From assembly GCF_000702445.1 (NCBI RefSeq), contig NZ_JNIF01000003.1:62001-126000 (forward strand): DNA of 64,000 nt, written 5' to 3'. The notes beneath the pieces were generated by a model. That model ran no database searches and was not told where the DNA came from. It saw only the letters and a list, made by a program, of their open reading frames with translations. The first letter of the stretch is position 1; every line of letters begins with the position of its first letter. Of this stretch, positions 10,895 through 20,192 are shown piece after piece. Both the position numbers and the translations under genes were made by a program. This DNA is from Bryobacter aggregatus MPL3 (GTDB lineage Bacteria > Acidobacteriota > Terriglobia > Bryobacterales > Bryobacteraceae).

Positions 10895-11968
10895 ATGCCT
10901 TTATTCAGGAATATCTTTTGTTTTCTTAATGTTATTCCGATCCTCCTCGCTGCAAGTGATTACTCCCGGCTGAACGCCATGCTGGAGACCGAGCAGGTAA
11001 AAGACAAGATTCCTGGCTATGCGGCGGCGGCTTATTACAAAGGCGAGATCGTCTGGGGGAGTGTAGGGGGTTTCGCCGATCTGAAGGCCAAACGCCCGGT
11101 CAAGCGCGACACCCCCTTCCGGCTTGCTTCCATCTCAAAATCGATTTCCGCCGTCGCGATGCTGGAACTCTATGAGGCAAAAAAGCTTGCGCTCAGCGAC
11201 GACGTTCGCAAGTATTGCCCGGCCTTTCCTCCCAAAGACTATCCGATCACGCTGGCCCAACTGCTCGGCCACATCGGCGGCATCCGCCACTACAACACCG
11301 CCGACCCCTCTGACATGGACAATAGAGTCCACTACAATTCCGTCACCGATTCCCTGCGCAAGTTCGCCGGCGACCCGCTCGCCAGTGAACCGGGCACAAA
11401 ATACATTTACACCACCTATGGCTATAGCCTGGTCGGTTGTGCGATCGAAGGCGCCTCGGGAATGCCCTACGAGAAGTGGATCGAAGAACACATCCTGCTC
11501 CCCACTGGGATGAAGAACACGGCCCCGGACAACGGGAAAGGCATCTCCTCCCGCCGTTGCCTCGGCTATCGCAAAGTCGCCAAAGGGAAAATCGAAGATT
11601 GTGCGCTCAGTGACAATAGCGCGAAGATCCCCGGCGGTGGCCTGGTCTCGACCGTCGATGACTTACTGCTCTTTGTCGACGGTATCCTAAAGCATCACCT
11701 CTTAAAACCCGAGACCATCGACCTGATGTGGACCTCCGGACGGCTGAAGACTGGAAAACTCACCGGCTATGGCCTGGGCTGGAGCCTCTCCCGCAGCCCG
11801 GAAGGCGACCGTGAAATCTATCACACCGGCGGCCAGCAAGGCGCCAGCACGATTCTCTATTTGCGCCCGGATCAGAACTTTGCCTTCGTCTGGCTGGCCA
11901 ACCTCGAAGCGCTCGACAACCGGCTCCCGGTTTCCCGCAACGCCTACAAAATCGTCAGCGGCAAATAG
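10895..11968 (+). CDS. Secreted beta-lactamase-family serine hydrolase
   Basis: 357 residues with an N-terminal hydrophobic signal (FCFLNVIPILLAAS). The class C/EstB-like fold is indicated by the SxxK motif SISK (residues 79-82), the Tyr motif region YTTYGYSLVG, and HTGGQQGAST in the position of the KTG triad. These enzymes are usually peptidases or esterases rather than true beta-lactamases. It stands alone 30 bases after the CpaE-like gene; the substrate is unknown. A second member of the family is at 47999. Confidence 0.85.
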   Translation: MPLFRNIFCFLNVIPILLAASDYSRLNAMLETEQVKDKIPGYAAAAYYKGEIVWGSVGGFADLKAKRPVKRDTPFRLASISKSISAVAMLELYEAKKLALSDDVRKYCPAFPPKDYPITLAQLLGHIGGIRHYNTADPSDMDNRVHYNSVTDSLRKFAGDPLASEPGTKYIYTTYGYSLVGCAIEGASGMPYEKWIEEHILLPTGMKNTAPDNGKGISSRRCLGYRKVAKGKIEDCALSDNSAKIPGGGLVSTVDDLLLFVDGILKHHLLKPETIDLMWTSGRLKTGKLTGYGLGWSLSRSPEGDREIYHTGGQQGASTILYLRPDQNFAFVWLANLEALDNRLPVSRNAYKIVSGK

Positions 11969-12006
11969 TTTGTAACGAAGCGTGCCATGGCGCGTACCAC
12001 AAATGA

Positions 12007-12588
12007 TTGAATCCACAACGCCAGCTTCCGCAATCTGAGTCGATCGAATCGGACGAATCGATCATGGCCCGGGTGCGCGATGGCGATAGCGCGCAACTGA
12101 GCATCCTCTTTGAACGCCATGGAGAGCGTCTTTATCGCTACTGCTGGCGGATGAACCAGGATTCCCGTCTCAGTGAAGACCTCGTCCAGGAGGCCTTCTG
12201 CCGCATGCTGCGCTTCCGTTCCAGCTTCAAAGAGGGCCACGGTTTCCAGGCTTGGATGTATTCGATCACGCGCAATCTCCAGATGGATCATTGGCGCAAG
12301 AAGCGTTTTGAAGCGGAGTGGGAAGAGGGCTACGATGCCCCGGCTCCTCCGGGCGATCTGTTCGAGGGCAAACAGGAAGCAGCCTTGCTGCATGAGGCGT
12401 TGAGCCGCCTGTCCCCGTCCAAGAGAGAAATTCTCATCATGGCTCGCTTTGAAGAGATGCCACACGAGAAGATCGCCGAGATCCTCGGCTGCGAACCTGG
12501 TTCGGCGAGAGTTCGCCTGCACCGGGCCATTGCCAGCCTGCGCGAAACCTATCTGAATCTGTTGAACGAAAGGAAAAGCAGCTCATGA
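12007..12588 (+). CDS. ECF RNA polymerase sigma factor
   Basis: 193 residues from TTG 12007; an internal ATG at 12064 would remove the short N-terminal lead but keep region 2. Sigma region 2 spans about residues 25-95 (LSEDLVQEAFCRML, FQAWMYSITRNLQMDHWRKKR). Region 4 follows at about 130-180 (LSPSKREILIMARFEEMPHEKIAEILGCEPGSARVRLHRAI), whose helix-turn-helix reads the -35 element. The stop overlaps the start of the zinc-finger anti-sigma gene by 4 bases, the classic sigma/anti-sigma pairing. Confidence 0.93.
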   Translation: MNPQRQLPQSESIESDESIMARVRDGDSAQLSILFERHGERLYRYCWRMNQDSRLSEDLVQEAFCRMLRFRSSFKEGHGFQAWMYSITRNLQMDHWRKKRFEAEWEEGYDAPAPPGDLFEGKQEAALLHEALSRLSPSKREILIMARFEEMPHEKIAEILGCEPGSARVRLHRAIASLRETYLNLLNERKSSS

Positions 12589-13361
12589 AAGAAATGTCGT
12601 TTTGTCCGACAGGCGAACGCCAGTTGGCTGCCTATCTCGAGAAGCGTTTGAGCCCGCGAGACCGTGACGCATACGCCAGTCACGCGGCTGCCTGCAGCAT
12701 CTGCCAGGCAGAGATCGAGCTGTGGGAAAAGCTGTCGGCGCTCCCCACTCCGTCGCCCAGCCCTTATTTCCGCCGCGATTTCGACGCCATGATGACGCGG
12801 GAAACCGGCCGTGTGGCCGTCCAATCCATTCCCTTCTGGAAGCAGCCAATGATCGCCTGGGCCGCTGCGGCAGCCTTTGCGATTGGCGGCTTCTTCTCCG
12901 GCACTTACTTCGGCGGTCAAAAGCCCAAATCGGAATTGGGCGAACTCAGAGAGGAGATGCGAGGAATGCGCAGTATGGTGGCGATGAGCCTTCTCCAACA
13001 GCAGAGTGCAGTCGACCGGCTGCGCGGCGTCAATTATTCCGTCCGCCTCGACAACCCCGACGACGAGGTCGTCACTGCGCTCATTCAGACCCTCCGGGGC
13101 GACTCGAGCGTCGACGTACGCCTGGCCGCCGCCGACGCGCTCCGCAAATACAGCGGCCGTCCCAAGGTCCGCTCGGCCATCGTGGACTCGCTGACCATGC
13201 AGGATTCGCCGCTCATGCAACTCGCGCTCATTGATGCGCTGGTCGACTTCCGCGAACGCCGCGCCGAACCCCAGCTCGAACGTCTCGCAAGCGAAGGCGG
13301 CATCGATCCCACCGTCAAGCAGCGCATCGAAAAAGCACTCAAGGAGTTGAAAGTCCAATGA
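12585..13361 (+). CDS. Membrane anti-sigma factor with zinc finger and HEAT repeats
   Basis: 258 residues. The N-terminal 50 residues form a zf-HC2 anti-sigma domain (SHAAACSICQAEI, i.e. HxxxCxxC with an upstream Cys). A single membrane helix follows (IAWAAAAAFAIGGFFSGTYF, about 85-105), then a short coiled segment (ELREEMRGMRSMVAMSLLQQQ) and HEAT-like repeats to the end (VDVRLAAADALRKY, LMQLALIDALVDF). It should hold the upstream sigma factor at the membrane and sense envelope conditions through the HEAT part. HEAT repeats on a zf-HC2 anti-sigma are an uncommon but recurring acidobacterial design. Confidence 0.85.
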   Translation: MKEMSFCPTGERQLAAYLEKRLSPRDRDAYASHAAACSICQAEIELWEKLSALPTPSPSPYFRRDFDAMMTRETGRVAVQSIPFWKQPMIAWAAAAAFAIGGFFSGTYFGGQKPKSELGELREEMRGMRSMVAMSLLQQQSAVDRLRGVNYSVRLDNPDDEVVTALIQTLRGDSSVDVRLAAADALRKYSGRPKVRSAIVDSLTMQDSPLMQLALIDALVDFRERRAEPQLERLASEGGIDPTVKQRIEKALKELKVQ

Positions 13362-14038
13362 CCCGTCGTGGCATCCTGCTCACCCCGCTGGCCGCGCTTG
13401 GCGTACAGACCCACAGCTATCGCGTCGACCGCGAGTTCCCCGCAACCCGCGCCATCGACATCGAAGTTCCCAATGGCACAATTGCGGTCCGGGCCACCAA
13501 CCGGAAAAGCTTCCGGGTCGCCGCCGACATTGAACTTTCCGCCTCCATTCCAGAGGACCTCGAACTCGCCAAACGCGAAGTCCGCTTTGAACCCCGCCCC
13601 GACAACGATGTCTTCCGTGTGGGAGTGGAGAAGCCCGATTCGCGCTGGTCGCACTACAACTACCGCAGCAACGTGCAGGTCGAAATGCCTGCCGCCACGC
13701 GGCTGATTCTGCGCGGGGTCAACGGCAAAGTTCAGGTGGTCTATGAGGCCGCGCCCTCCACCAACATCTTCATCAAGAACGTGAACGGAGAGATCGAGAT
13801 CCAGTTCCCTCGCCCCCTCAACGCCGACTTCAAGATGAAGACAATGAACGGCCACATCTATTCGGCATTCGACATGTCCGACTTGCCAATCGAGCCGGAA
13901 ACACAGGTAACAGAGCGAGGCATGAAGCGTATTGTGAGCAGGAACCGCTATGCGGGCGGACGAGTTGGCCGAGGGGGAATTGAGGTCCAGATCGAAGGAC
14001 TCAACGGCGACATCCGCATCCTCGAACGAAAGGCATAA
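13358..14038 (+). CDS. DUF4097-type beta-strand repeat protein, secreted
   Basis: 226 residues, starting 4 bases before the anti-sigma stop. A short Tat-like or Sec-like N-terminus (MTRRGILLTPLAALG) is followed by repeated short beta-strand units of the DUF4097 adhesin-like family: IDIEVPNGTIAVRATN, LRGVNGKVQVVYEA, IKNVNGEIEIQF, GLNGDIRILERK. The repeated 'xNGxIxI' pattern builds a beta-helix-like solenoid. Function is unknown; cotranscription with a sigma/anti-sigma pair suggests an envelope-stress output or sensor. Confidence 0.8.
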   Translation: MTRRGILLTPLAALGVQTHSYRVDREFPATRAIDIEVPNGTIAVRATNRKSFRVAADIELSASIPEDLELAKREVRFEPRPDNDVFRVGVEKPDSRWSHYNYRSNVQVEMPAATRLILRGVNGKVQVVYEAAPSTNIFIKNVNGEIEIQFPRPLNADFKMKTMNGHIYSAFDMSDLPIEPETQVTERGMKRIVSRNRYAGGRVGRGGIEVQIEGLNGDIRILERKA

Positions 14039-14050
14039 AACAAAAACACA

Positions 14051-14866
14051 ATGAAAAATACACTGCTTGCAATTCTGATCGCCGCTGCAACGCTCGCCGC
14101 TCAAGGCGGAGAAAAACTTTCTATCGCGTTGCGCGATCCGTCCCGGCCCGGCACCGTCAAAATGAACACCATCCATGGCTCGATCCTCGTCAAAGTCCAC
14201 GCGGGCAAAGACATCATCGTCGAGACCGAGGCGCGTACTGAAAAGGAGCGGGAGCGTGAAGTCCCAGAGTCGGCTCGTGGGCTCCGGCGCCTCAACTCCA
14301 CCGGCCTCTCCATCACGCTTGAGGAAGAAAACAATGTCGTCACCATCTCAACTGGCATCCGCGCCCGGAGCGAAAACTTCGTCATCCTCGTCCCCGCCAA
14401 GACCTCGCTGAAACTCTCGGCGACCAACGGCAGAATGATCACCGTCGAAGGAGTGGACGGCGAGATGGAACTCAACGCCACCAACGGCGGCATCACCCTC
14501 ACAGATGTCTCCGGCAGCGTCGTCGCCCATGCACTCAATGGCAAGATCAATGCGAAGTTCAAACGCGTCGACTCGGACAAGCCAATGAGCTTCAGTTCCA
14601 TGAACGGCACCATTGACGTCACATTTCCAGCCTCAATCAAAGCAAATCTGAAGATGCAGACCAATAATGGCGATGTCTTCACCGACTTTGATGTCCAGAT
14701 GAAACCCAACACGGTCAAGATGGAAAAATCAGAGCCCGCCTCCAGCGACCGGGACCGGAACCGTGTGCGTATGGAGTCGCTCACCTCGGGAGCCATCAAC
14801 GGCGGCGGCCCCGATTATAGCTTTAAGAATTTCAACGGTAATATATATATCCGTAAAGGGAATTAA
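14051..14866 (+). CDS. DUF4097-type beta-strand repeat protein, secreted
   Basis: 271 residues with a Sec signal peptide (LLAILIAAATLAAQGG). Like its upstream neighbour it is built of short repeated strands carrying Asn-Gly turns: MNTIHGSILVKV, LSATNGRMITVEGVDGEMELNATNGGITLTDVSG, SMNGTIDVTF, TNNGDVFTDF and a last FNGNIYIRKGN. It follows the first DUF4097 gene by 12 bases. The pair probably arose by duplication and shares the sigma/anti-sigma operon; the biochemical role is unknown. Confidence 0.82.
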   Translation: MKNTLLAILIAAATLAAQGGEKLSIALRDPSRPGTVKMNTIHGSILVKVHAGKDIIVETEARTEKEREREVPESARGLRRLNSTGLSITLEEENNVVTISTGIRARSENFVILVPAKTSLKLSATNGRMITVEGVDGEMELNATNGGITLTDVSGSVVAHALNGKINAKFKRVDSDKPMSFSSMNGTIDVTFPASIKANLKMQTNNGDVFTDFDVQMKPNTVKMEKSEPASSDRDRNRVRMESLTSGAINGGGPDYSFKNFNGNIYIRKGN

Positions 14867-14955
14867 TTCTCGTTCTGATTCATGAACAGCGGCGGCAAAC
14901 TGGCTAACGTTTTATCATCGAGAATAGCTGACCTGTCGATAAGCCCTCTATAGGA

Positions 14956-17900
14956 TTGTCCGCCACGATTCGCAACTGGATATTCTTCGCGCTCCTCGCC
15001 CCTGCTCTGGCTCAGCCTGGTGGGGGCGTTGGTGCGTTTGCGGCTTCTACGCGCGCGCCCCTCATCCGCTCGGAAGTCAGCCTGAGTGAGGCCCTCCTCG
15101 AGTCCTGGCGCTGGGTGGAGTTCACAAAGGCCGACGGCCTGCCCAGTGTCGACATCCTGCAGATCATCGAAACCGGCAATGGCACCATCTGGGCCTCCAC
15201 GGCCGCTGGTCCTGTTTGGTACGACGGCTATCGCTGGTTTCCGGTGAAGGGAGTAGAGGCCTGCCCCTTCAATCATTCCGGACGCGCCCCCCGGCAGATC
15301 CAGCCCTATGGCGAGGACCGTATTTTCGTGGTCTGGTCAGAGCGGCTCTTCGTGGTCACGCCGGCACAATGCTCCGAACTCTCCCTTTCCGCGGCGGGAG
15401 AAAAGATCAAGGTCTATTCGATCGGCCCGCTCACCAAGGCCAGTGAGAGTAAAACTCTCGTTGAAGATACCGCGCACAATTTCTACGAATGGAACGGCGG
15501 CAGTCTGGATCTGGGCCCTCCGGTGCTCTCCGGCGATTTCACGGCGAGCGTTGGAACAATGAGAGGAAATGGGGGCACGGCCTTTGCCATCTCCCGCGAC
15601 GGACTCATCCGTTCGACTCCTGCCGGGTTTGAGGTCGCGCTCAACCGCGACACGCTGAAACACCCCATGCAGCTCTCGAGCACAACTCTACGCGCCTTAT
15701 CCGAGAATTCAAAAGGCGATGGGCTGCTGTCACTCTCCTTCCCTCAGGATTGGATCGGCATCTGGGAGTGGAGCCCCGGCAAACCCCTCCAACTGGTGCG
15801 GCGATCGAACGCACAGGTCGCGCGGCTGCTCGCCATCGCCGAAAACGGCGACGCCGTTGCCGTCTATAACTCGAATCAGGTTTGGGTGCGTGAGGGAGGC
15901 AACTGGACTTCACTCAAGCCGATTCCGATGGCGCTGCGCACGGCCACCGGCATCTATTTCGACAGCCACCACCGGCTCTGGGCCACCAGCACCAACGGAC
16001 TCCGGCTGCTGCGCGGCGATGACCAGCGCTGGCTCAAGATGATCTATCCCTTCCCGGACCTCAAGAATCATTTCGAGTCGCTTGCGGTCGATCGGGATGC
16101 GGCGCTTTGGATGGGAACCGCCGACGGGGTGATTGTTCTCCGGCCGGATGGCACGCGAGAGGAATTGGCAACGATCGGTAGCCAGCGTCTCGGCATTGTC
16201 ACCGGACTGGCCCACACCTCGAATCGTGATGTCTGGCTCAGTAGCGGTTCCAGCTTCACTGGAGTCTACCGGCGGACAGCGGGCCAGTGGAGACACTATG
16301 GCCCCCAGGAGGGGCTCCCCGACTCTCACATCCATAAGCTGGTGGTCGATTCCCATGCGGCGCTCTGGGCCTTGTCCACTGGCGGTGGCCGGGCCAACGA
16401 GGTTGCCGGCCCCTATCTCTGGAATGGCGTGCGCTTTGAGCCGTGGTCTGGAACCTCCAGTTTGATCGACCCACACGTCTACTCTGTCACCAGAACTGCG
16501 GACGGTGCGCTTTGGTTTGCCGCACACACCGCAATCAGCCGCCTGAAAAATGGGCAATGGAAACATTGGGGCACCGGCCAAGGCATCAAATCGCCCTATT
16601 TGTTCTTCATCACGGAGCGCCCCGGCGGGGGCGTTTACTTTCTGGATCGCACCAACGGACTTGGTGAAATCGACGGCAAGGACCAGATCCGGTACACCGC
16701 CATCGGGACCACGGCAGCCACCAACTCCGCCTGGGAACTACGCATCGCCCCGTCCGGCAATCTCTGGGTCTCCACTCGCGGCGGGCTCTTCGTCCGCAGA
16801 GACGGCGAGTGGAGTTGGATCGGCCAACCGGCGGGTCTCGACAATCAGGAACTTTGGCCCGTCGCCTTTTGGAACAATCGCGTCTGCACCGGTTCCGATG
16901 GCAATGGCCTTTTCTGTCTGAATGACAAAATGGCCTCCGGCCATCCGCCGCGCATCCAGTTCGATCCTCTCCACATGGATGGCACCTCGGCCACCACCAG
17001 TTGGCACGTCTTCACGTTTGGGGACTCGGCGACGACGGAACGCAGCTTTTCGCGCTACCGGCTCGACAACGGGCCCTGGTCCGAGTGGATCTCGGCTGGC
17101 AAGGTGACCTTTCCTTCGTTAGGCGCCGGATCACATCGTCTCGAAGTCGAAGCGAAAGATCAGTTCGGACTCCGCAGCAACCGCCCGGAACTGTTCGAGT
17201 TCACCGTACCCGCTCCGTTCTACCAACAATCCATCTTCCTGGTCCCGGTGGGCATCAGCATTGCCGCTACGTTGATCGCGATCCTCGCCTTCATCGCACG
17301 CAAGGTCGAACACAACCGGCAGTTGGCCGAGAAGGAAGAGCGCTTCCGGGCGCTCATTGAATACAGCTCGGTCGGGATTACCTTGCGGGACCGCAATCAC
17401 AGGGTTTTCTATGTCAGTCCCGCCGTCAGCGCCATCTTGGGATACGAGCCCGAAGAACTGATTGGCGACTACCGCGATGATATTCTGCATCCGGACGACG
17501 TCGATAGCGCCGACAGCCGCTCTCGCAGCCTGGTGGATATTCCCGGACAGACCTTGCGCTCACGCGTCCGCATGCGGCACAAGAACGGCGAATACCGCTG
17601 GATTGAGATCACAGACCGCAATCTCCTGCAGAACTCGGCGGTCGCTGCGATTGTGACGAACTTCCGCGACGTCACCGATTCCACCCGCGCCGAGTTTGCA
17701 GCCGCCGAAGCGCGCTCCCGTGCCGAGCAGGCCAATCAGGCTAAGAGCGACTTTCTGGCCATGATCAGCCATGAGATCCGTACGCCGATGAATGGCATCA
17801 CAGGGATGTGTCATCTGTTGCTCGATACCACGCTCAATAAAGAGCAGCAGGAATACGCCGAAACCATCGCCCACTCGGCACAGTCCCTCCTCGCGCTGAT

Positions 17901-18897
17901 CAACGACGTGCTCGACTTCTCCCGCATCGAAGCCGGTAAGCTGAGCATTGAGCGCGCGCCCATCGACGCCAAAGCGCTCGTCGAAGAGGTAGCGCAACTG
18001 ATGCGGGTCCGCGCCGATCAGAAACGCCTGCGCCTCATCACACGCTATCCGGAGGATGCCCCGCGCGGCTTCTACGGCGATGCACTGCGCATCCGCCAGG
18101 TACTCATCAACCTGGTGGGCAATGCCGTCAAGTTCACTCACGAGGGCGAGGTGCGCATGGAGGTGGAGATCAGCTATCAGGAAGGCAGCCAGTACAACGT
18201 CTGCATCCGTGTCAGCGACACCGGCATCGGCATTGCGCCCGAGAAGCTGCCGCTGGTGTTTGACAAGTTTACCCAGGCCGATCTCTCCACCACCCGCCGT
18301 TATGGGGGCAGTGGCTTGGGCCTCTCGATCTGCCGCCGCCTCACTGAACTGATGGGAGGAACGATTCAAGCCTCGAGCGGCATCGGAAAGGGGAGCGAAT
18401 TCCGCCTGGACCTGCCGATGGACATCGCCCCAGAAAGCGCGCTCGAGCGGCAGGACGCCTCACGCCAGGCGCTCCGCCCGTTGCCCGAATCCCTGGCCGT
18501 TCTGCTTGTCGAAGACAACACCGTGAACCAGAAGCTGGCCGTGCGCCTGCTGGAGCGCCTGGGCTGCACCGTCGCGGTGGCCAATAGCGGCGTGGAAGCA
18601 CTGGCCCAACTGGCCAAACACGATTACAACCTGATCCTGATGGATTGCCAGATGCCCGAAATGGACGGCTACGAGACCACGCGGCGCATCCGGGCCAGTG
18701 AACGCGGCAGCCAGCACATGCCGATTGTCGCGATCACCGCCAACGCCATGGAGAGCGACCTCGAACGGTGCATCTCCAGCGGCATGGATTCCTATCTCAC
18801 CAAGCCGATCGACTTCGTTAAGCTGCGGGATGCACTGGAGACGTGGGGAATAGATTCCCGCGGCCCAAAAGCCACTTCGGGTCCAAGCGAAGCTTAA
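14956..18897 (+). CDS. Hybrid sensor histidine kinase with propeller sensor (HTCS-like)
   Basis: 1313 residues. TTG 14956 is the only usable start downstream of an in-frame stop at 14929, and it gives a clean signal peptide. Residues about 50-660 are a two-component-regulator beta-propeller (repeats such as DIWASTAAGPVWYDGYRW-like units with LW.GT/ST motifs), then a Y_Y_Y domain, one membrane helix (about 755-780), a PAS domain (FRALIEYSSVGITLRDRNHR), HisKA with phospho-His 939 (MISHEIRTPMNG), HATPase_c (NLVGNAVKFT, DTGIGI, GGSGLGLSI) and a receiver with Asp about 1230 (ILMDCQMPEMDGYE). There is no DNA-binding domain, so a separate regulator must receive the signal. Confidence 0.92.
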   Translation: MSATIRNWIFFALLAPALAQPGGGVGAFAASTRAPLIRSEVSLSEALLESWRWVEFTKADGLPSVDILQIIETGNGTIWASTAAGPVWYDGYRWFPVKGVEACPFNHSGRAPRQIQPYGEDRIFVVWSERLFVVTPAQCSELSLSAAGEKIKVYSIGPLTKASESKTLVEDTAHNFYEWNGGSLDLGPPVLSGDFTASVGTMRGNGGTAFAISRDGLIRSTPAGFEVALNRDTLKHPMQLSSTTLRALSENSKGDGLLSLSFPQDWIGIWEWSPGKPLQLVRRSNAQVARLLAIAENGDAVAVYNSNQVWVREGGNWTSLKPIPMALRTATGIYFDSHHRLWATSTNGLRLLRGDDQRWLKMIYPFPDLKNHFESLAVDRDAALWMGTADGVIVLRPDGTREELATIGSQRLGIVTGLAHTSNRDVWLSSGSSFTGVYRRTAGQWRHYGPQEGLPDSHIHKLVVDSHAALWALSTGGGRANEVAGPYLWNGVRFEPWSGTSSLIDPHVYSVTRTADGALWFAAHTAISRLKNGQWKHWGTGQGIKSPYLFFITERPGGGVYFLDRTNGLGEIDGKDQIRYTAIGTTAATNSAWELRIAPSGNLWVSTRGGLFVRRDGEWSWIGQPAGLDNQELWPVAFWNNRVCTGSDGNGLFCLNDKMASGHPPRIQFDPLHMDGTSATTSWHVFTFGDSATTERSFSRYRLDNGPWSEWISAGKVTFPSLGAGSHRLEVEAKDQFGLRSNRPELFEFTVPAPFYQQSIFLVPVGISIAATLIAILAFIARKVEHNRQLAEKEERFRALIEYSSVGITLRDRNHRVFYVSPAVSAILGYEPEELIGDYRDDILHPDDVDSADSRSRSLVDIPGQTLRSRVRMRHKNGEYRWIEITDRNLLQNSAVAAIVTNFRDVTDSTRAEFAAAEARSRAEQANQAKSDFLAMISHEIRTPMNGITGMCHLLLDTTLNKEQQEYAETIAHSAQSLLALINDVLDFSRIEAGKLSIERAPIDAKALVEEVAQLMRVRADQKRLRLITRYPEDAPRGFYGDALRIRQVLINLVGNAVKFTHEGEVRMEVEISYQEGSQYNVCIRVSDTGIGIAPEKLPLVFDKFTQADLSTTRRYGGSGLGLSICRRLTELMGGTIQASSGIGKGSEFRLDLPMDIAPESALERQDASRQALRPLPESLAVLLVEDNTVNQKLAVRLLERLGCTVAVANSGVEALAQLAKHDYNLILMDCQMPEMDGYETTRRIRASERGSQHMPIVAITANAMESDLERCISSGMDSYLTKPIDFVKLRDALETWGIDSRGPKATSGPSEA

Positions 18898-20188
18898 CGG
18901 CCTGCATCGCCGCAATCTCGGCCGGCGAAAACATCAGTGGCAGAAAGTCGCGCTTGCGTTTGCCCAGCCCGTGCTCGGCCGCAATCGTGCCGCCGAGTTC
19001 CACGCTCTTCGCCGCAAAGTCCTGCATCAGCTTCTTGCCTTCGGCCACTTGCTCGTCATTGCCTGGAAACAGATTCACATGCACATGCGCATCACCGATA
19101 TGTCCGAAAATCACCGAGCGGCCGCCGAAGCCCGAAGCAATCCGGTTCCGGTAATACGCCATCATCTCGCGATTCTTTTCCACCGGCACTGAGAAGTCAG
19201 ACCCTAATTTCGGAAAGCCCAACTGCCGCACCAGCGCAATCACATGCTCGGCGAGCGAATGCCGGAACAACCGGAAACGCTCCCGGTCTGCCTCCGTCGA
19301 ACCGAACCAGCTCTGCTCAGCCAAGGCCTTCTGCGCCGTCAGCCGCTCCTCCCAGGCATCGAGCGCGGAATCATCTTCCAGGATCTGCTCGACGATCACA
19401 CAAGCAGCGGCTTGGCGCGGCAGATCGTCATACTTTGCACGAATCAACTCAAGCGAAGCCTGATCGGCATACTCGAGCATCCGCAGCCCCGGCACATGCC
19501 GCCAGGCTTCCACCGCGTTGATCGCATCTTCGTCGCTCGAGAAAAACACAATCCCGTTCAACAATTCCTTCGGCAAGGGCAACAGCTTCAGTTCCGCCTC
19601 GATGACGACGCCCAGTGTTCCCTCACTTCCGGTAAACAGATCGATCCAATCCATGCCCGGTGCGAGCGGGTAGCCTGCCGAATGCTTGCTCGATGCCGGC
19701 TTGTAGACGGCCGGCACCTCAAAATCGATCGCTTCGCCACGCCGGACATCGATCACCCGCCCATCCATCAGCGCCACCCGCAACCGCAGGATCCAGCGCC
19801 GCGTCGCTCCATAAAGAAAGCTCCGCGACCCAGAAGAGTTGCACGAGATCGTGCCGCCAATCGCGGCCATCGTCTCGGTCGGGTCCGGCGGATAGAACTG
19901 CCCCGTCTTGCGCGCCGCCGCATGCAGATCCCGCAGAATCGCACCGGCGCCACACACGGCAGAGCCGTCCCGGATCTCGATCGAGTTCAACTTCTCGAGC
20001 GAAATCGACCAGCCGCCTTCCGGCACCCGTCCTCCGGTCAGCCCGGACCCGGCTCCGGCAATCGTCACGGGAATCCCGCTCGCCTGCGCCTCAGTCAGCA
20101 TCGCGATCAGTTCCGCTTCGTTTTGCGGAATTTGAATCTTCTCCGCGAAACCCTTATAGTTCGAGGCGTCCTCGAGGTAATCCCACAT
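18818..20188 (-). CDS. GlcD-like FAD-binding oxidase (D-lactate/glycolate dehydrogenase type)
   Basis: 456 residues from ATG 20186-20188, selected because GGAGG at the end of the RNase J gene lies 9 bases upstream. The FAD-binding PCMH domain is seen in VTIAGAGSGLTGGRVPEGG, GAGAILRDLHAAARKTGQF YPPDP and GGTISCNSSGSRSFLYG; the C-terminal domain carries FGHIGDAHVHVNL and AAEHGLGKRKRDFL, the metal and substrate site of this oxidase family, and ends in LDPKWLLGRGNLF. It likely oxidises a 2-hydroxyacid. Its 3' end overlaps the convergent kinase gene by 80 bases. Confidence 0.88.
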   Translation of the reverse strand: MWDYLEDASNYKGFAEKIQIPQNEAELIAMLTEAQASGIPVTIAGAGSGLTGGRVPEGGWSISLEKLNSIEIRDGSAVCGAGAILRDLHAAARKTGQFYPPDPTETMAAIGGTISCNSSGSRSFLYGATRRWILRLRVALMDGRVIDVRRGEAIDFEVPAVYKPASSKHSAGYPLAPGMDWIDLFTGSEGTLGVVIEAELKLLPLPKELLNGIVFFSSDEDAINAVEAWRHVPGLRMLEYADQASLELIRAKYDDLPRQAAACVIVEQILEDDSALDAWEERLTAQKALAEQSWFGSTEADRERFRLFRHSLAEHVIALVRQLGFPKLGSDFSVPVEKNREMMAYYRNRIASGFGGRSVIFGHIGDAHVHVNLFPGNDEQVAEGKKLMQDFAAKSVELGGTIAAEHGLGKRKRDFLPLMFSPAEIAAMQAVKLRLDPKWLLGRGNLFPTSPVHPAA

Positions 20189-20192
20189 GGCG

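Noticed and set aside
10895-11968. Beta-lactamase resistance gene
   Set aside because: The SxxK motif is present but the KTG triad is HTG and the overall pattern is that of EstB/DD-peptidase-like hydrolases; resistance is not supported.
12722-13234. Separate Arg-rich protein inside the anti-sigma gene
   Set aside because: Frame shadow of the anti-sigma coding region with no independent signals.
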